Source: Pseudoneurospora amorphoporcata (taxonomy: Eukaryota > Ascomycota > Sordariomycetes > Sordariales > Sordariaceae). From it: a stretch of 64,000 nucleotides of DNA. The DNA lies in contig MU859139.1 of NCBI GenBank assembly GCA_033297205.1, positions 81,221 to 145,220 of the forward strand. The letters are read 5' to 3'. The first letter of the stretch is position 1; every line of letters begins with the position of its first letter. Of the stretch, positions 33,902 to 44,565 are shown one piece after another. The notes under the pieces are model-generated. The model was given only the letters and a program-made list of their open reading frames with translations. It was not told the DNA's origin and ran no database searches. A program made the translations under genes and the position numbers.

Positions 33902-34873
33902 GTCCAAGGCGAAGAAGGCATTCCAAGCTCTGCCGAGTATGGGTGTAACCCCGAGGAGAAGTTCGTCACGGAGAAGGAATATCACTCGCACTGCCTCAAG
34001 TTCCACGCAGAGATATCAAAGGATTTCGACAACGATTCAAAACAACGGTTTTGGTGCCCCGGATGCGACCGGATCTTCTCGTCGCGACAACGTCTTGATA
34101 CTCACCTGGATTTAGATATCTGCGGCGCAAAGGAGAGCAAGGCGGAGACACGTCAAACTGGATCCCGCCTTACCGAGGAAGAGGTCCAAAATCATTTCAT
34201 CGCTTCGAAAGCGCGATTCAAGTGCCGTTTATGCGGAATACTCCTACCCCGGGGGGTATCCCTTCGAGCGCATGTGCAAGAAAATGGAGAATGCGGGAGA
34301 AGGTGGAAGTCGTTTGCTGTGACGAAGGACGCAATACAGTGTCGGCTATGCGGTATCCGCTGGGTTTCAGCAACATATTATGTTACTCACCATCTGGGTT
34401 CCAAACTATGTGACGTTGTAGCGGAGTGGTTCGACGTAACTGAGAATGGATATCGTTGCCAGCGCTGTGGAAGTGAGCTGGGCGTAGGGAAAGAAAAGAG
34501 TACAAGGCACCTGAGTTACATTCTTCCAAGGCACCTAACTACAAGAAAGTGTATAACTTTGGAATTCGACCAAACTGAAGGGGGCCTAAAGTGCCGGACA
34601 TGTGGTACAGAGTTGATGGGCACTAGTTTGCGTTCCATGGATTTACAGCCGCTCATTGATCACTTGGAGACATCAGGCTGTAAGAGCGAATATATAAAAC
34701 GACAGGTGGAGGAGTCTAAGGAGAATGAGTCTGGAGAGGAGGATGAGCCTGGAGAGGAGGATGAGTACGAGAGAGATGACGAGTCTGGAGAGCATGACGA
34801 GTCTGGAGAGGATGACGAGTCTGGAGAGGAGGATGACTTCGTAAGCGAGCATGAGTATGAAGACGAGGTATAA
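33902..34873 (+). pseudogene. Open frame with five C2HC zinc-finger repeats, no start codon
   Basis: 323 sense codons run from an in-frame TAG (33899-33901) to TAA (34871-34873), but the first in-frame ATG is only at 34616, after nearly all the fingers. Five units of the form C-x2-C-x(12 or more)-H-x5/6-C are seen: CPGCDRIF...THLDLDIC, CRLCGILL...AHVQENGEC, CRLCGIRW...THHLGSKLC, CQRCGSEL...RHLTTRKC and CRTCGTEL...DHLETSGC, about 45 residues apart. An acidic tail with 18-bp repeats ends the frame. Either an upstream exon supplies the start, or the gene is a 5'-truncated relic, or it was once joined to USB1, whose frame it shares. I do not recognise the family. Five intact fingers argue against long neutral decay. 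Confidence 0.5.
34721..34828 (+). repeat. Six 18-bp tandem repeats encoding an acidic tail
   Basis: Units of GAYGASGAGTCTGGAGAG type follow each other without gaps and encode DDESGE-like hexapeptides (units from 34739, 34757, 34775, 34793 and 34811 are in register, with a partial first unit). The three units from 34775 differ by a single base, so they are recent duplications. Confidence 0.85.
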
Positions 34874-36347
34874 ACGGGTCCACAAGGGGTCATCAACGCT
34901 AATGAGCTCATCCCGACGAGAAAAGCGGCTGATGGGATCTGGCATAACTAAAGGTTGCAAGGTTGGGATGAGAATTCCTGGTTGTGTATTATAAGTCGAC
35001 GTGAGCATTGATATGGTTAGGTGGCATCATTTCTTTTCTGCATCAGCGTTTCCAGGTTCGTAAGACGTAGAAAGCATCAAGGGTACATTGACACAAGACG
35101 AAGATACATCAGCATAGCGATAACATGCTTTCATCCTAATATTCTATATTCCGCTTTCATCCTAGCAATTTTTCTTTCTGTTTCCTCTCTTTTATCCCCT
35201 AAAAGTGACAATGGCTGAGATAATTATTATATTCCGTTGGTCCGATATTGTCCACTTGAGAAGGAAGACTTACCGAAAGGGACACATGCTGTTATAACTT
35301 ATGCCTGTCTGACTCGAAAGAAAACACTACAAGTTACAAGTTACTGTCGTACCCCTTGATATCTATGCGAATGTGGCATTATGTTCTTGCGGAAGAGCAA
35401 GTTCTAATTATGAATAATTCAGATTCATACACGAAACCTCCCAGGGAAGTGATAGAGCGGACAACTTGTCAGCCAGAGAAAGGGAGTCAGCCAGAGAAAA
35501 GGAAAAGTAAACTCCCGGGTGGGAAAATGGTATATATATATATATATATCTGGAGGGAAATATGCCTCCTATGTCACATCTCGTATTGGAAAAAGGCATT
35601 TGAAGACTCATAGAACAGGAGACAATAAAACAGGACAGAAAAACAGGAAGCTAAGAAATAAAAGAAGGATTGAGAAAAGAGGGGAGAAAAAGAGAAAAAA
35701 ACACAAAAGAGAGAAAAAGAGGAGGAGGAAAAGGAACGGGAAAAAGAAAAAGAACAAAAACGAAAAAAAAAATTTAAAAAAATATTAGGATGGCAAGAGA
35801 AGGGAAAAAAACAAGTTAACCACACGGACAGAAATTCATCATGGCAATATGTAAGAGTCATTCACGTCAGATGTAACGATAGCTATCTGTCGAACTACGC
35901 AGTAACCTCAGGAACCAGGGATTACAAGGAAATAAACTAGCTGTGCTCTCGGTGTTATTTTGATGGCTATGCCTATTGTGTCCATCACGTTTAGTCAAAC
36001 TAGGTAGTGAGGATTATTACTTGCCGTTGATCATTTTGGTTGTCCCCATCTTAGTCCAGTCTACCTAGTTTTTAGACATGTATGTGCACGCAGCACGCAG
36101 TAACAGGAGCCTACGTGGAGGTACGTAGCCTTTAACCACAGGAGTACATGAGACAAACTTCATTGGCATCACACACACACACACACATCATAATCACGTT
36201 GTGTTGTCGTTTCCTTTTCCACCTTGACATCTGTCACGAGTGTGTGGCACAAGAAAGGAAGACCAAAGCATTGCTTTTATTATAAACAAGAAAAGGGAAT
36301 GAAAAGAAAGCTACCCTGTAATCTACTGATCTATCAATAGCAAAAAC
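34874..36347. other. Convergent intergenic region with simple repeats
   Basis: 1.47 kb between the zinc-finger frame and the ERO1 stop. It contains a (TA)n tract at 35531-35549, a long A/G-rich purine tract at about 35620-35810 and an (AC)n tract near 36170-36187. The plus-strand frame over the purine tract (mostly Lys, Arg, Glu) reflects composition only. Confidence 0.6.
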
Positions 36348-38582
36348 TCAAAGCTCATCAAGACTAGGTCTTCTAAACTCCCAAGTCCTTGGCATGACGG
36401 GCAAGCCGATGTAGAATTGCCAGAGGCGTTTGAGTTCAGATATCGCGATCTCGTACCTATTTTTGTCGCAAACTGGTTAGCATGGGCAGCCACCACCGGA
36501 AAACGAAAAAGAGCAGAAGTAAAAACAAAGGCAAGGGAAGAAGAGGAGGAAGGGAAACGGATGGAGTGGGAATGGGAATCGGAATGGGAAGAGACATTGG
36601 GCAATGGGCAATGGCAATAGGGATAGGGAATACTTACAACATCCCAGGTAACCGCACATAGCTCTTAATCACCAACTTGAACGCCGCAAACACCACCTTG
36701 AACTCGCTTTTGATGTCATCCTTAATGGTCCTCTTCTTGTAAGCAAAATTGGGATCGGTGTCGGGGTGTTGTGGTGAGTGTTCCTGGAACTCGTGGAACA
36801 ACTCATCATCGTTCTCCACGACCTGTTCCTGTTGCTGCTGCTTCTGCTCAAATTTAGGAGCGGGAGTAACTCCCGCCGCCGTGGCCTCATCTACCGCAGC
36901 TGTTGTGGCAGTATTTGTGACAGATGTATCATCGGCGGCAACGGGTGTCGAAACGATAACATGTCTAGGCTTCATGGCTCGGTCGGGGATATGATGCGCT
37001 CCCTTCTTCTCGGCTTCTTCGACTTGTTCGTGGGACTCTTCGGTCTCCTCAACCACAGCCCTAAACTTCTGAATAGCTTCCAAACTGCTGCTCAACCGCG
37101 CATAAGTATTAAAAAGCGCCACTAGCTCGGTGCGCTTAAGCTTGAACGGAATCTCGTCAGTCGTGGAAGTTGTGGCAGGAGTATCGTTGTTAGCGAACTC
37201 AAACAGAACCTTGAGCGCGGTCCCGTATCCGGCCGTCTGCAACTTGCCCCACAACCGACACTTGTCGCAGCCGACGCAGTCCATCAGTCTTGAGACGTTG
37301 CGGAAGCGGTTGCGGAAGTCTTCCTTAAGCGAAGGGCCCTCGCCGTTCTTGAACATGAGGGACTCATCGAACACCGGGCCAGGCACGCTGTTAGCGGCCC
37401 TGGAAGTGACGGCCAGAACCTTGGCGCGCGTGTCGGCGTCTTGGACCGGGTCGCCCGTGCAGAAAGTGTACTCCTCGTGCGAGGACAGGTAAGGACCCAG
37501 CTTGGCGACGGCGCGGGTGAGCAGCGCGTAATTGAAGTACAGGTTGCTGATGCGGTCCGGGAAGTTGTGCAGGCGGTTGACGTAGCAGGACAGGTTGGGC
37601 TGCCATTGGCCGGTGGTCTGATTCAAAAAGTCCCAGCAGAGGTGCGTCGATATGGACGCGTGCATGCCGCTGACGACCTTGTAGAAGACGCGCTTCTCGA
37701 GGCACTCGTCTTCGAACTCGAGACCGGTCTCGGCGACGAAGGGCACCAGCGGGTTCTGCTCGCGCTGCTGCTCGAGCATGTGCTGGCGACCGGCGGCTTG
37801 CATGACGGCGCGGAAATCCTGGGCCGCGGGGCCCTTGGGGACCGAGTAGGTCTCGCCTAGCGTGGCGGACTGGGGGAAGGATGATTTCTGGAAGCAGTTC
37901 TCGCGGTAGACGGCGTCCCAGACCTGCTTGGCGCCATCGCCGGCGTAACCGGTGAACCGCTCGGGGTTGCGCAGGAGAGAGACGTAGTCGCCCTTGGAGG
38001 CTGCGCTCTCGTCGTCCGGCACGCAGTAGTCGCGGTCGTCGCACTCGTCGTCGTATTCCACCACGCAGGACTCGCCCACGTTCTCGCCTAGCTTGCCCTG
38101 AAGCGGGCGCTTCGGTTCTTGTCGCTGAACGGACTTGCCCGGGTGCTTAGCCCGCGGTCCCTCGAGCTTGCCGAGCTCGCTGGCGCGCCAAACTTGGGGA
38201 ATGTCTTCTTCGTTGTCGAGGGTCTCCACGGCGCAGGCGATGTTGCCGCACATGCCGTTCTCATCGTTCCAGAAGGGACATCGCTTGTTGAAGAGGTTGA
38301 GGCGGTAGTGGGAGAAGAAATCGGTTGTCCGTGTTAGGTCGTCGAGCGCGGGCTTGACGTTGTGGTTGAGGTGTTCGAGGGTGGAATAGGAGGCGCATGC
38401 ATCACTGACGATGGCTTTTGGTGATATCTAAAGGGGAGAATTGGCTATTAGCTTCGGCAACTTCTTTCATTGCCAAGATACCATTGACTTACAGCGCATG
38501 ATTTATCATCGCTCTTGCACTGGACTTCGCGACTCCATAGCGCAAAGAGCGACAGGTAGAAAAGCCGTGTTGCGGGCTTCAT
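36348..38582 (-). CDS. ero1: Endoplasmic reticulum oxidoreductin ERO1
   Basis: Three exons: 38582-38493, 38427-36638 and 36456-36348, giving 662 residues. The first exon is almost all signal peptide (MKPATRLFYLSLFALWSREV, then QC). The second intron (GTAAGT..TAG, branch GCTAAC) is needed: without it the frame stops after LPGML, and with it the protein continues YEIAISELKRLWQFYIGLPV to EFRRPSLDEL, the expected helical ERO1 end. The active-site motif CVGCDKCRLWGKLQ places Cys at 414, 417 and 420; an N-terminal pair, CDDRDYC near 159-165, fits the shuttle disulfide region; FAD-domain segments include HASISTHLCWDFLNQTTGQW and NFPDRISNLYFNYALLTRAV. ERO1 reoxidises protein disulfide isomerase in the ER lumen. 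An acidic/Gln-rich insert lies between the core and the end. Confidence 0.95.
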
Positions 38583-40788
38583 GGTGGGCTGCTGTTGCTT
38601 GTCCGGTATTCGACTCCTCCGAGGAGCAAGCGGCAGCTGTTGAAAGAGGCCACTCTAGCTCTAATTATACGTTGTACCTTGGTGTTCCAAGGGTTCCGGG
38701 GCAACGGTGGCCAGATCCAGATCGTAAATCGTTCTCAGATAATCCGATGTTTCGTCGTATAGAAAATGCCCGTGTAAGAAGATGCAAGAGGTAAGGTACT
38801 TGTTGATTGCGTGGCACCTCCTGATAGTACCTACTCTGACATCGCTATTTTGCAGGGGGTTATCTGTCTTCTGCAACACGCTGCAGAAGGACGGGAAGGA
38901 AAGAATTCTTATCGAAGGTTCGATAAGCACACACGGACAGCGCAGTGACAGGGGTCCGTCCGGTTGAGAGTGCGAGTCTTGGAACGTCAATAGGGGCTTC
39001 AATAAAAGATGGGAAACAACAAAGAAACAAACACTATGAAAGGAGAGAGCCCGGTGACATATACCCTAGGTTGGAATCGGTGTTTTCGAATTATATGTCC
39101 ACTCCTATCCCTCGTACCCGGGCTTACATCTTAAATCATCATCCCGAACGCAGCACTCTATACAAAGGAGGCGAAGCATCTGTGTTTGTCCGAGTACGAT
39201 CAATTGGACCTCCCAAAGCTGGATGTAACTTTTGTTTGGAAAGGTGTCCCGATGGAGATCCGGAAAAACATCAGCAGATATCAAATTCCGACCGGACGAC
39301 CTTTTCGCGACTGACCAGACGATGCAATGCGGCACTGTCCGAGTCGGGCGCTCCCTTGCATTTATCCAATTATGTTGTTCCTTTGTATCTCGGAAAGAGG
39401 TGCACTTCCGTGTTTCTGTTTCGGGCAAAGTCCTAGTCAACCAACATCAAGTCCATTTTCGAAGGGCAAAATGATAGGTTGTTCTAACAAGCCGGAGAGG
39501 AAAGGAATCTTATCTACTAGACTAGCTAAAAGAATGCTCAAACATGCTCAACGATGGGTATAGCGGGGATCAAGGTATCTTGCCATCTTTATCGTGCCCT
39601 CGACCATGTAGAGGTAAGGTAATAGTTTATCGAAGATATCCTATACAAAATCCTGGCAAGATGTATTTCAAGTATGTCAAAACATTGCCTTAATCAATGA
39701 GAGCATGCAAGTCCGTACTCATCCGGCCGTCTTGGCAAACCGTCCGGGTTCGGGATCCGGAGGCCAAGACTCTATGTGTCTGCGCCAACGACAACACCGG
39801 ATCACATGTTCAAGATGATGCATTTCGAGATCAATCACATCCATTCCAGAAACGAATCTGCTCGTCTGGGTGAAAAACGACTCGCGGACCCAGGCGAAGC
39901 CTGAGGGCGCGAGCTTGACTACTGCAAGAAAGAGTTCACAAGAAAGGTGCCGTGAATTTCCCTGTCTATTCCACCATCTTCTCGTCCGTTTATGAAGTTG
40001 AGCGAGATCGGGGGCGTGGTCGACGAGTGTTTGATTTCCAAAACCGCAAATTCAACCGGGATTCGAGGTTCGGGGCGCTTCTAGCCTTGACGGGAAAGAA
40101 CGAAGGCATCGTTAAAGCTGAGAAAGGCATACGAACGTAATACACAGCGGGCATGTATCTACATCATCGTCTCTAGCCATATCGGAAGTAAATACGGCCA
40201 TAGATCTTACCCAGATACGCATTGAGTCCAAGTTGCTACGCATAGGTCAGAGTATTAATACGATCGTTTACATCTTGCTGATCCATTTTGATGAACTGTA
40301 GAGACATCGGGATATATAACGAGTGGCTGAAGATGAGGTTGTTATGCCTTTTAGAAGACAATACGCATTCGACAACCCAAGTTTGAAAAACATACAAGAC
40401 AGATTCACGTTACATCAAATGTAGACAAGATAAGTTTGTTCATCGTTTGTATTGTTTTTGCACCTTCCCCAGTCTACATGCAGTTGCGCCGAAGAGATTT
40501 TGGGTCATAAATAAAGAGATCAATGGCGCTAAAAGGCAAGGAAAAGAAATCCATCCGGTATGACATTCATTCTTGGAAACAACCATTCCCTGCCTGGGGA
40601 TGCGACTGCTGCAATAGAGAGTGCAGATCAAATACACATGGCCCCCCCAACTTTTGAGTATCCGTGTTCCCATGAACGAGGTATATGAAGACGTGTCAGA
40701 ATACAAGACAAGATCCTGTCTTCAATTAAAGTTCCTGTTCCTATTCCCAAGTATTGCGCTCATACACATCGTTAAGCTGAAAGGCAAT
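38583..40788. other. Intergenic region upstream of ERO1 containing an SSB1-derived relic
   Basis: 2.2 kb between the ERO1 start and the SSB1 stop, both minus-strand genes. Apart from the Hsp70 fragment at 39914-40043 listed separately, no gene was recognised. Several short frames at 38945-39570 overlap on both strands and have no domain. Confidence 0.5.
39914..40043 (+). pseudogene. Inverted partial copy of the SSB1 exon 4-intron 4 junction
   Basis: The plus strand reads CTTGACTACTGCAAGAA... and translates to LDYCKKEFTRK, identical in protein to the end of SSB1 exon 4 but with three synonymous base differences. It then follows the SSB1 intron: after a divergent middle part, blocks such as TGAAGTTGAG, GGGGGCGTGG and ACGAGTGTTTGA match. 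The parent is at 42067-41948 on the minus strand, so the copy is inverted and about 2 kb away. Flanking sequence shows no clear further Hsp70 similarity. The copy has GT at the 5' splice position where the functional gene has GC. Confidence 0.8.
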
Positions 40789-43102
40789 TTAGCGGGAAGA
40801 CATGGCCTTGGTGACGAGGCGCTTGAGGGCAAGCTCCTTCTTCTTGAGGTCCTCAGCGGAGGAGTCCTCAATCTCGAGCTGGGACATGGCCTCGGAGAGG
40901 GACTGCTCGATCTTCTCCTTCTGGCCGCGCTTAAGCTTGAGGGAGAGAGTGGGGTCGGAGACGATCTCCTCAACGCGGGAGATGTAGGACTCGAGCTGCT
41001 GCTTAGCCTCGAAGCGCTTGGAGAAAGCCTCGTCGTTGGACTTGAACTTCTCAGCCTCCTCAACCATCTTCTCGATCTCAGAGGAAGAGAGCTTGCCAAC
41101 GGAGTTGGAGATGGTGATGTTGGCGGAGCGACCGGAGGTCTTCTCGGTGGCGGTGACCTTGAGGATACCGTTGACATCGACCTCGAAGACGACCTCGAGG
41201 ACGGGCTCACCAGCCTTCATGGGAGGGATAGGAGCAAGAGTGAACTCGCCGAGGGAGGTGTTGTCCTCGCAGTTGACACGCTCACCCTGGTAAACGGGGA
41301 ACTGAACGGTCTGCTGGTTGTCGGCAACAGTGGTGAAAGTGCGCTTCTTGATGGTGGGCACAGTCTGGCCACGGGGGACGACGGGGGCGAAGATGTTGCC
41401 CTCCATGGCGACACCGAGGGAGAGGGGAACGACATCGAGGAGGAGGAGGTCAGAGGTCTCGGCGGAGGTGGCCTTGCCGGAGAGGATACCGGCCTGGACA
41501 GCGGCACCGTAGGCGACGGCCTCATCGGGGTTGATAGACTTCTCGAGCTTCTTGCCGTCGAAGAACTCGCTGAGGAGCTTCTGGACCTTGGGGATACGGG
41601 TAGAACCACCGACAAGGACGATCTCGTCAACGGCGGACTTCTCGATAGCGGCATCCTTGAGGACCTGAGCAACGGGCTCGAGGGTACCGGAGAAAGCCTT
41701 GGCGTTCAAGTCCTCGAAACGGGCACGAGTGACATTGATGTTGAAGTCCTCACCGTCGAAGAGGGAGTCGATCTCGATAGTGGTTTGAGCACCGGAAGAG
41801 AGGGTACGCTTGGCACGCTCGCAAGCAGTGCGGAGACGACGGAGGGCACGGGCATCACCGGAAAGATCCTTCTTGGTCTGTGAAAATTGTTAGCGAATGT
41901 TCCTAACCCTAACCCTCGAATTTCCGTTGAGAATCGGGAGATTTGGGATTTGGAAGTCAAACACTCGTTGGCCACGCCCCCAATCTCTCTCAACTTCAAA
42001 AGCAGACGGGAAGACAGCATGTAGGGTTACTCGCCTTTCTAGTAAACTCCTTCTTGCAGTAGTCAAGAAGGTTGGTGTCGAAATCCTGACCACCAAGATG
42101 GGTGTCACCAGCGGTGGCCTTGACAGTGAAAACACCACCCTGGATGTTGAGGAGGGAGACATCGAAGGTACCACCACCGAGATCGTAGATAAGGACGTTA
42201 CGCTCCTTGTTGGACTTGTTGGCACCGAGACCGTAGGCGATAGCGGCAGCGGTGGGCTCGTTGATGATACGGAGGACGTTGAGGCCGGCAATGGCACCAG
42301 CATCCTTGGTAGCCTGACGCTGGTTGTCGTTGAAGTAGGCGGGGACGGTGATGACAGCCTTCTCAACCTTCTTGCCAAGCTTGACCTCGGCAATCTCCTT
42401 CATCTGTATTGTAGAAGCACATGTTAGAATGCCATCCTTGTGCACCCAGACCGGGGAGCTCGGAGATATGGCCGTGGCTTACCTTGGTCAGGACCATGGC
42501 AGAGATCTCCTGGGCGGAGAAAGTGTGGACACCGCCGAGGTAGTCAACCTCGACCTTGGGGTTGCCATTACCATCGTCGACAACCTTGAAGGGCCAAGAC
42601 TCCATGTCCTTCTTGACAGTGGGGTCATCGATGCGGCGACCGATGAGACGCCTGCGAGACGAGTGCGTTAGTGAGGCTGCGTCTTCAAGACGTAGATAAT
42701 GGATAGGGCGTACTTGACATCGAAGACGGTGTTCTTGGGGTTCATGGCGGCCTGGTTCTTGGCGGCCTCACCGATCAAACGCTCCTCAGCAGTGAAGGAA
42801 ACGAAAGAGGGAGTGGTGAAGCTACCCTGCTCGTTGGCGATGATCTCGACATTGGTACCCTCGTAGATGGCAACGCAAGAGTAGGTAGTGCCTGAATGGG
42901 AGGATTGAGGTCAGCAAGGTGCTCACATAGGGGTGAGTGTTGGCTGGATGCGCCGTTGCCCTTGGTGATGTCCAAAAACGCACAAAACACACAAAAACTC
43001 GGGCGCAAACAGGTCGCAAAAACGGCGACAGCAACATGGTAATGCGGGTTTAAACATACCAAGATCGATGCCAATGGCACCATCGTAAACTTCGTCCGCC
43101 AT
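40789..43102 (-). CDS. ssb1: Ribosome-associated Hsp70 chaperone, SSB type
   Basis: Five exons: 43102-43060, 42891-42714, 42651-42483, 42403-42035 and 41877-40789, giving 615 residues. The start is MADEVYDGAIGIDLGTTYSC, formed across intron 1. Hsp70 signatures are all present: IDLGTTYS, the LIYDLGGGTFDVSLL phosphate loop and IVLVGGSTRIPKVQKLL. The C-terminus ends VTKAMSSR, the ending of yeast Ssb1/2, instead of the EEVD of Ssa-type cytosolic Hsp70; length (613 in yeast) also fits. Ssb works with the Zuo1-Ssz1 complex on nascent chains at the ribosome exit. Intron 4 must start with GC (AAG|GCGAGT), since the nearest GT breaks the frame. The gene is divergent from eIF4E, another translation gene. 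Confidence 0.95.
41878..42034 (-). other. GC-AG intron of SSB1 with telomere-like repeats
   Basis: Exon 4 must end ...ACTAGAAAG and exon 5 begin ACCAAGAAGGAT to keep the Hsp70 frame (KEFTRK-TKKDLSGDAR). The intron therefore begins GCGAGT and ends TTTTCACAG, a GC-AG intron handled by the U2 spliceosome. Near its 3' end the sense strand has GGGTTAGGGTTAGG (41904-41917 on the plus strand as CCTAACCCTAACCC), which is two units of the TTAGGG telomere repeat and also supplies no better splice site. Confidence 0.88.
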
Positions 43103-44565
43103 TTTGAAGATAGTGTTGTCTGATTGGGAATGTCGAGACTGAGCTGAAGCTGGCAACGACGAACGGACGAGGAGGGAGTTGGAAGGGTTTTAAAAAGGCC
43201 TGAGCCGGTCCAGTTGCTGGGAGAGTGGGCTGCGTGGGGCAGGGCAGGCCAGGCGGCATTCAATTTTGAAATTTTCAACTGCAGTGCAACTTTTTTCTGT
43301 TGCATGGCCAACCGCCCCGGTTTTCCCCACCGCCTAGCCTGGATTGGGCATGGCTGGCTATGGCCACTATCTTATCTAAGTTCTTCACGTGATGCTTCTC
43401 GTGACATTTGGTCCCCTTCTTCTCCATCCCGAGCCTACGACTGGCTGTTTTCGCCCGACATGCCCCTGGGGTGTGTGGGAGCTGGGGGGCGGCGAGGGGT
43501 CTTGTCTTGTCACTTTTTCACCTTGGGCGCCTCCGGCCTCTGGGGGCGCTAGCAAGGACTGCAGTGCAGGGTGGGCAAGGGCAACTTTTCGAAGTGGAGG
43601 TGGGGGAGGGGTCTGAAGCAGTTGCAAAGACGGGAATCGTTTCATTGGACATGTTGACTGAATAATGAGACTCAACTTTGTGCCGGCAATGCAATGTCAT
43701 TGTCGGAGGGAGTGGAAGTGGAAGTGGCCATTTTGAGATTGAGAGTTTGACTGCCGTGGATTTTGGGAGTCTGGAAGCGGCAATGGTGTGGAAAGAAACA
43801 GTTCTGTTACACGTTGTTACGTGAATAAATCCTGCAGGCTGGATGAAGTGTTGGCCCTGAATGTCTTATATTTTGCTGCTTGTGATTGCGGCTGTACTGC
43901 ATCATTGTTCACATCTGTCATACTTTTCGTGACTATCAGATCTCTCTAGACTAGAGGTACCTTACCCCTAGCACTCTCCATCTGCACTATACTGCCCTTT
44001 TACCGTTTGAAAGAGCAATCACGACCTGTTTGCCTGGAGCAACAAGTCTCACCTTCCACTTTCAAGTTTCCAAGTTGCAAGTCTCGTACCTGCCGTCTAG
44101 ACCCTGAGTGGTTGGACCACGCGTCTACTACCTTAGAAACTGATTTCTTTTTTGCCGTGACGAACCTCAACTTGTTCCACTGTCTTTCTTCTTCTTCTTC
44201 TTCCTCTCAACACCTCGCCCAACTTTCCCAACAACCAAGCGTCTTGAACTTCCACTTTTCCTCGGAAGAGCATCATCCCGCTACAAATACACAATCCAAA
44301 ACATCCGACCGTATCGTATCGTGGATCCCCCAAGTGGGAGCCCCCGTCGCCCGCAGTCCCCAATCGATTCGCGCTTCCACCCACGTCTCGCCAGGCCTCG
44401 CACGCTTAATCACTTTCTTGGGCATAAACTGCTTTTTTTTGTGGGCCCGCCTTTCCAAGCTCAGTCCTTGTTAGCTCGACTCCGTCTCGACGCCCTTTGT
44501 CGGAACGACACACTTTGATCAACATCCACTTTCCAAACCCCCATCGCAACATCACGACCGCCACC
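43103..44565. promoter_or_regulatory. Divergent promoter between SSB1 and eIF4E
   Basis: 1.46 kb between outward-facing starts of two translation genes. The eIF4E leader has a CTT-rich pyrimidine tract near 44186-44205, common in strongly expressed fungal genes. I found no clear heat-shock element (nGAAnnTTCn) next to SSB1. No gene was recognised inside. Confidence 0.5.

Noticed and set aside
33939..34117. ATG-led frame starting MGVTPRRSSSRRRN as the start of the zinc-finger gene
   Set aside because: It is in another frame and stops after 59 codons; no intron with good sites joins it to the finger frame.
35519..35788. Lys/Arg-rich frame at 35519-35788
   Set aside because: Simply translates an A/G-rich low-complexity tract.
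40621..41883. 420-codon open frame antisense to SSB1
   Set aside because: Strong codon bias in Hsp70 genes removes antisense stops; the peptide is Leu/Glu/Gly-rich with no domain, and SSB1 on the minus strand is certain.
43103..43400. Heat-shock element upstream of SSB1
   Set aside because: The best candidate has GAA and TTC separated by three bases, not two, and stands alone.
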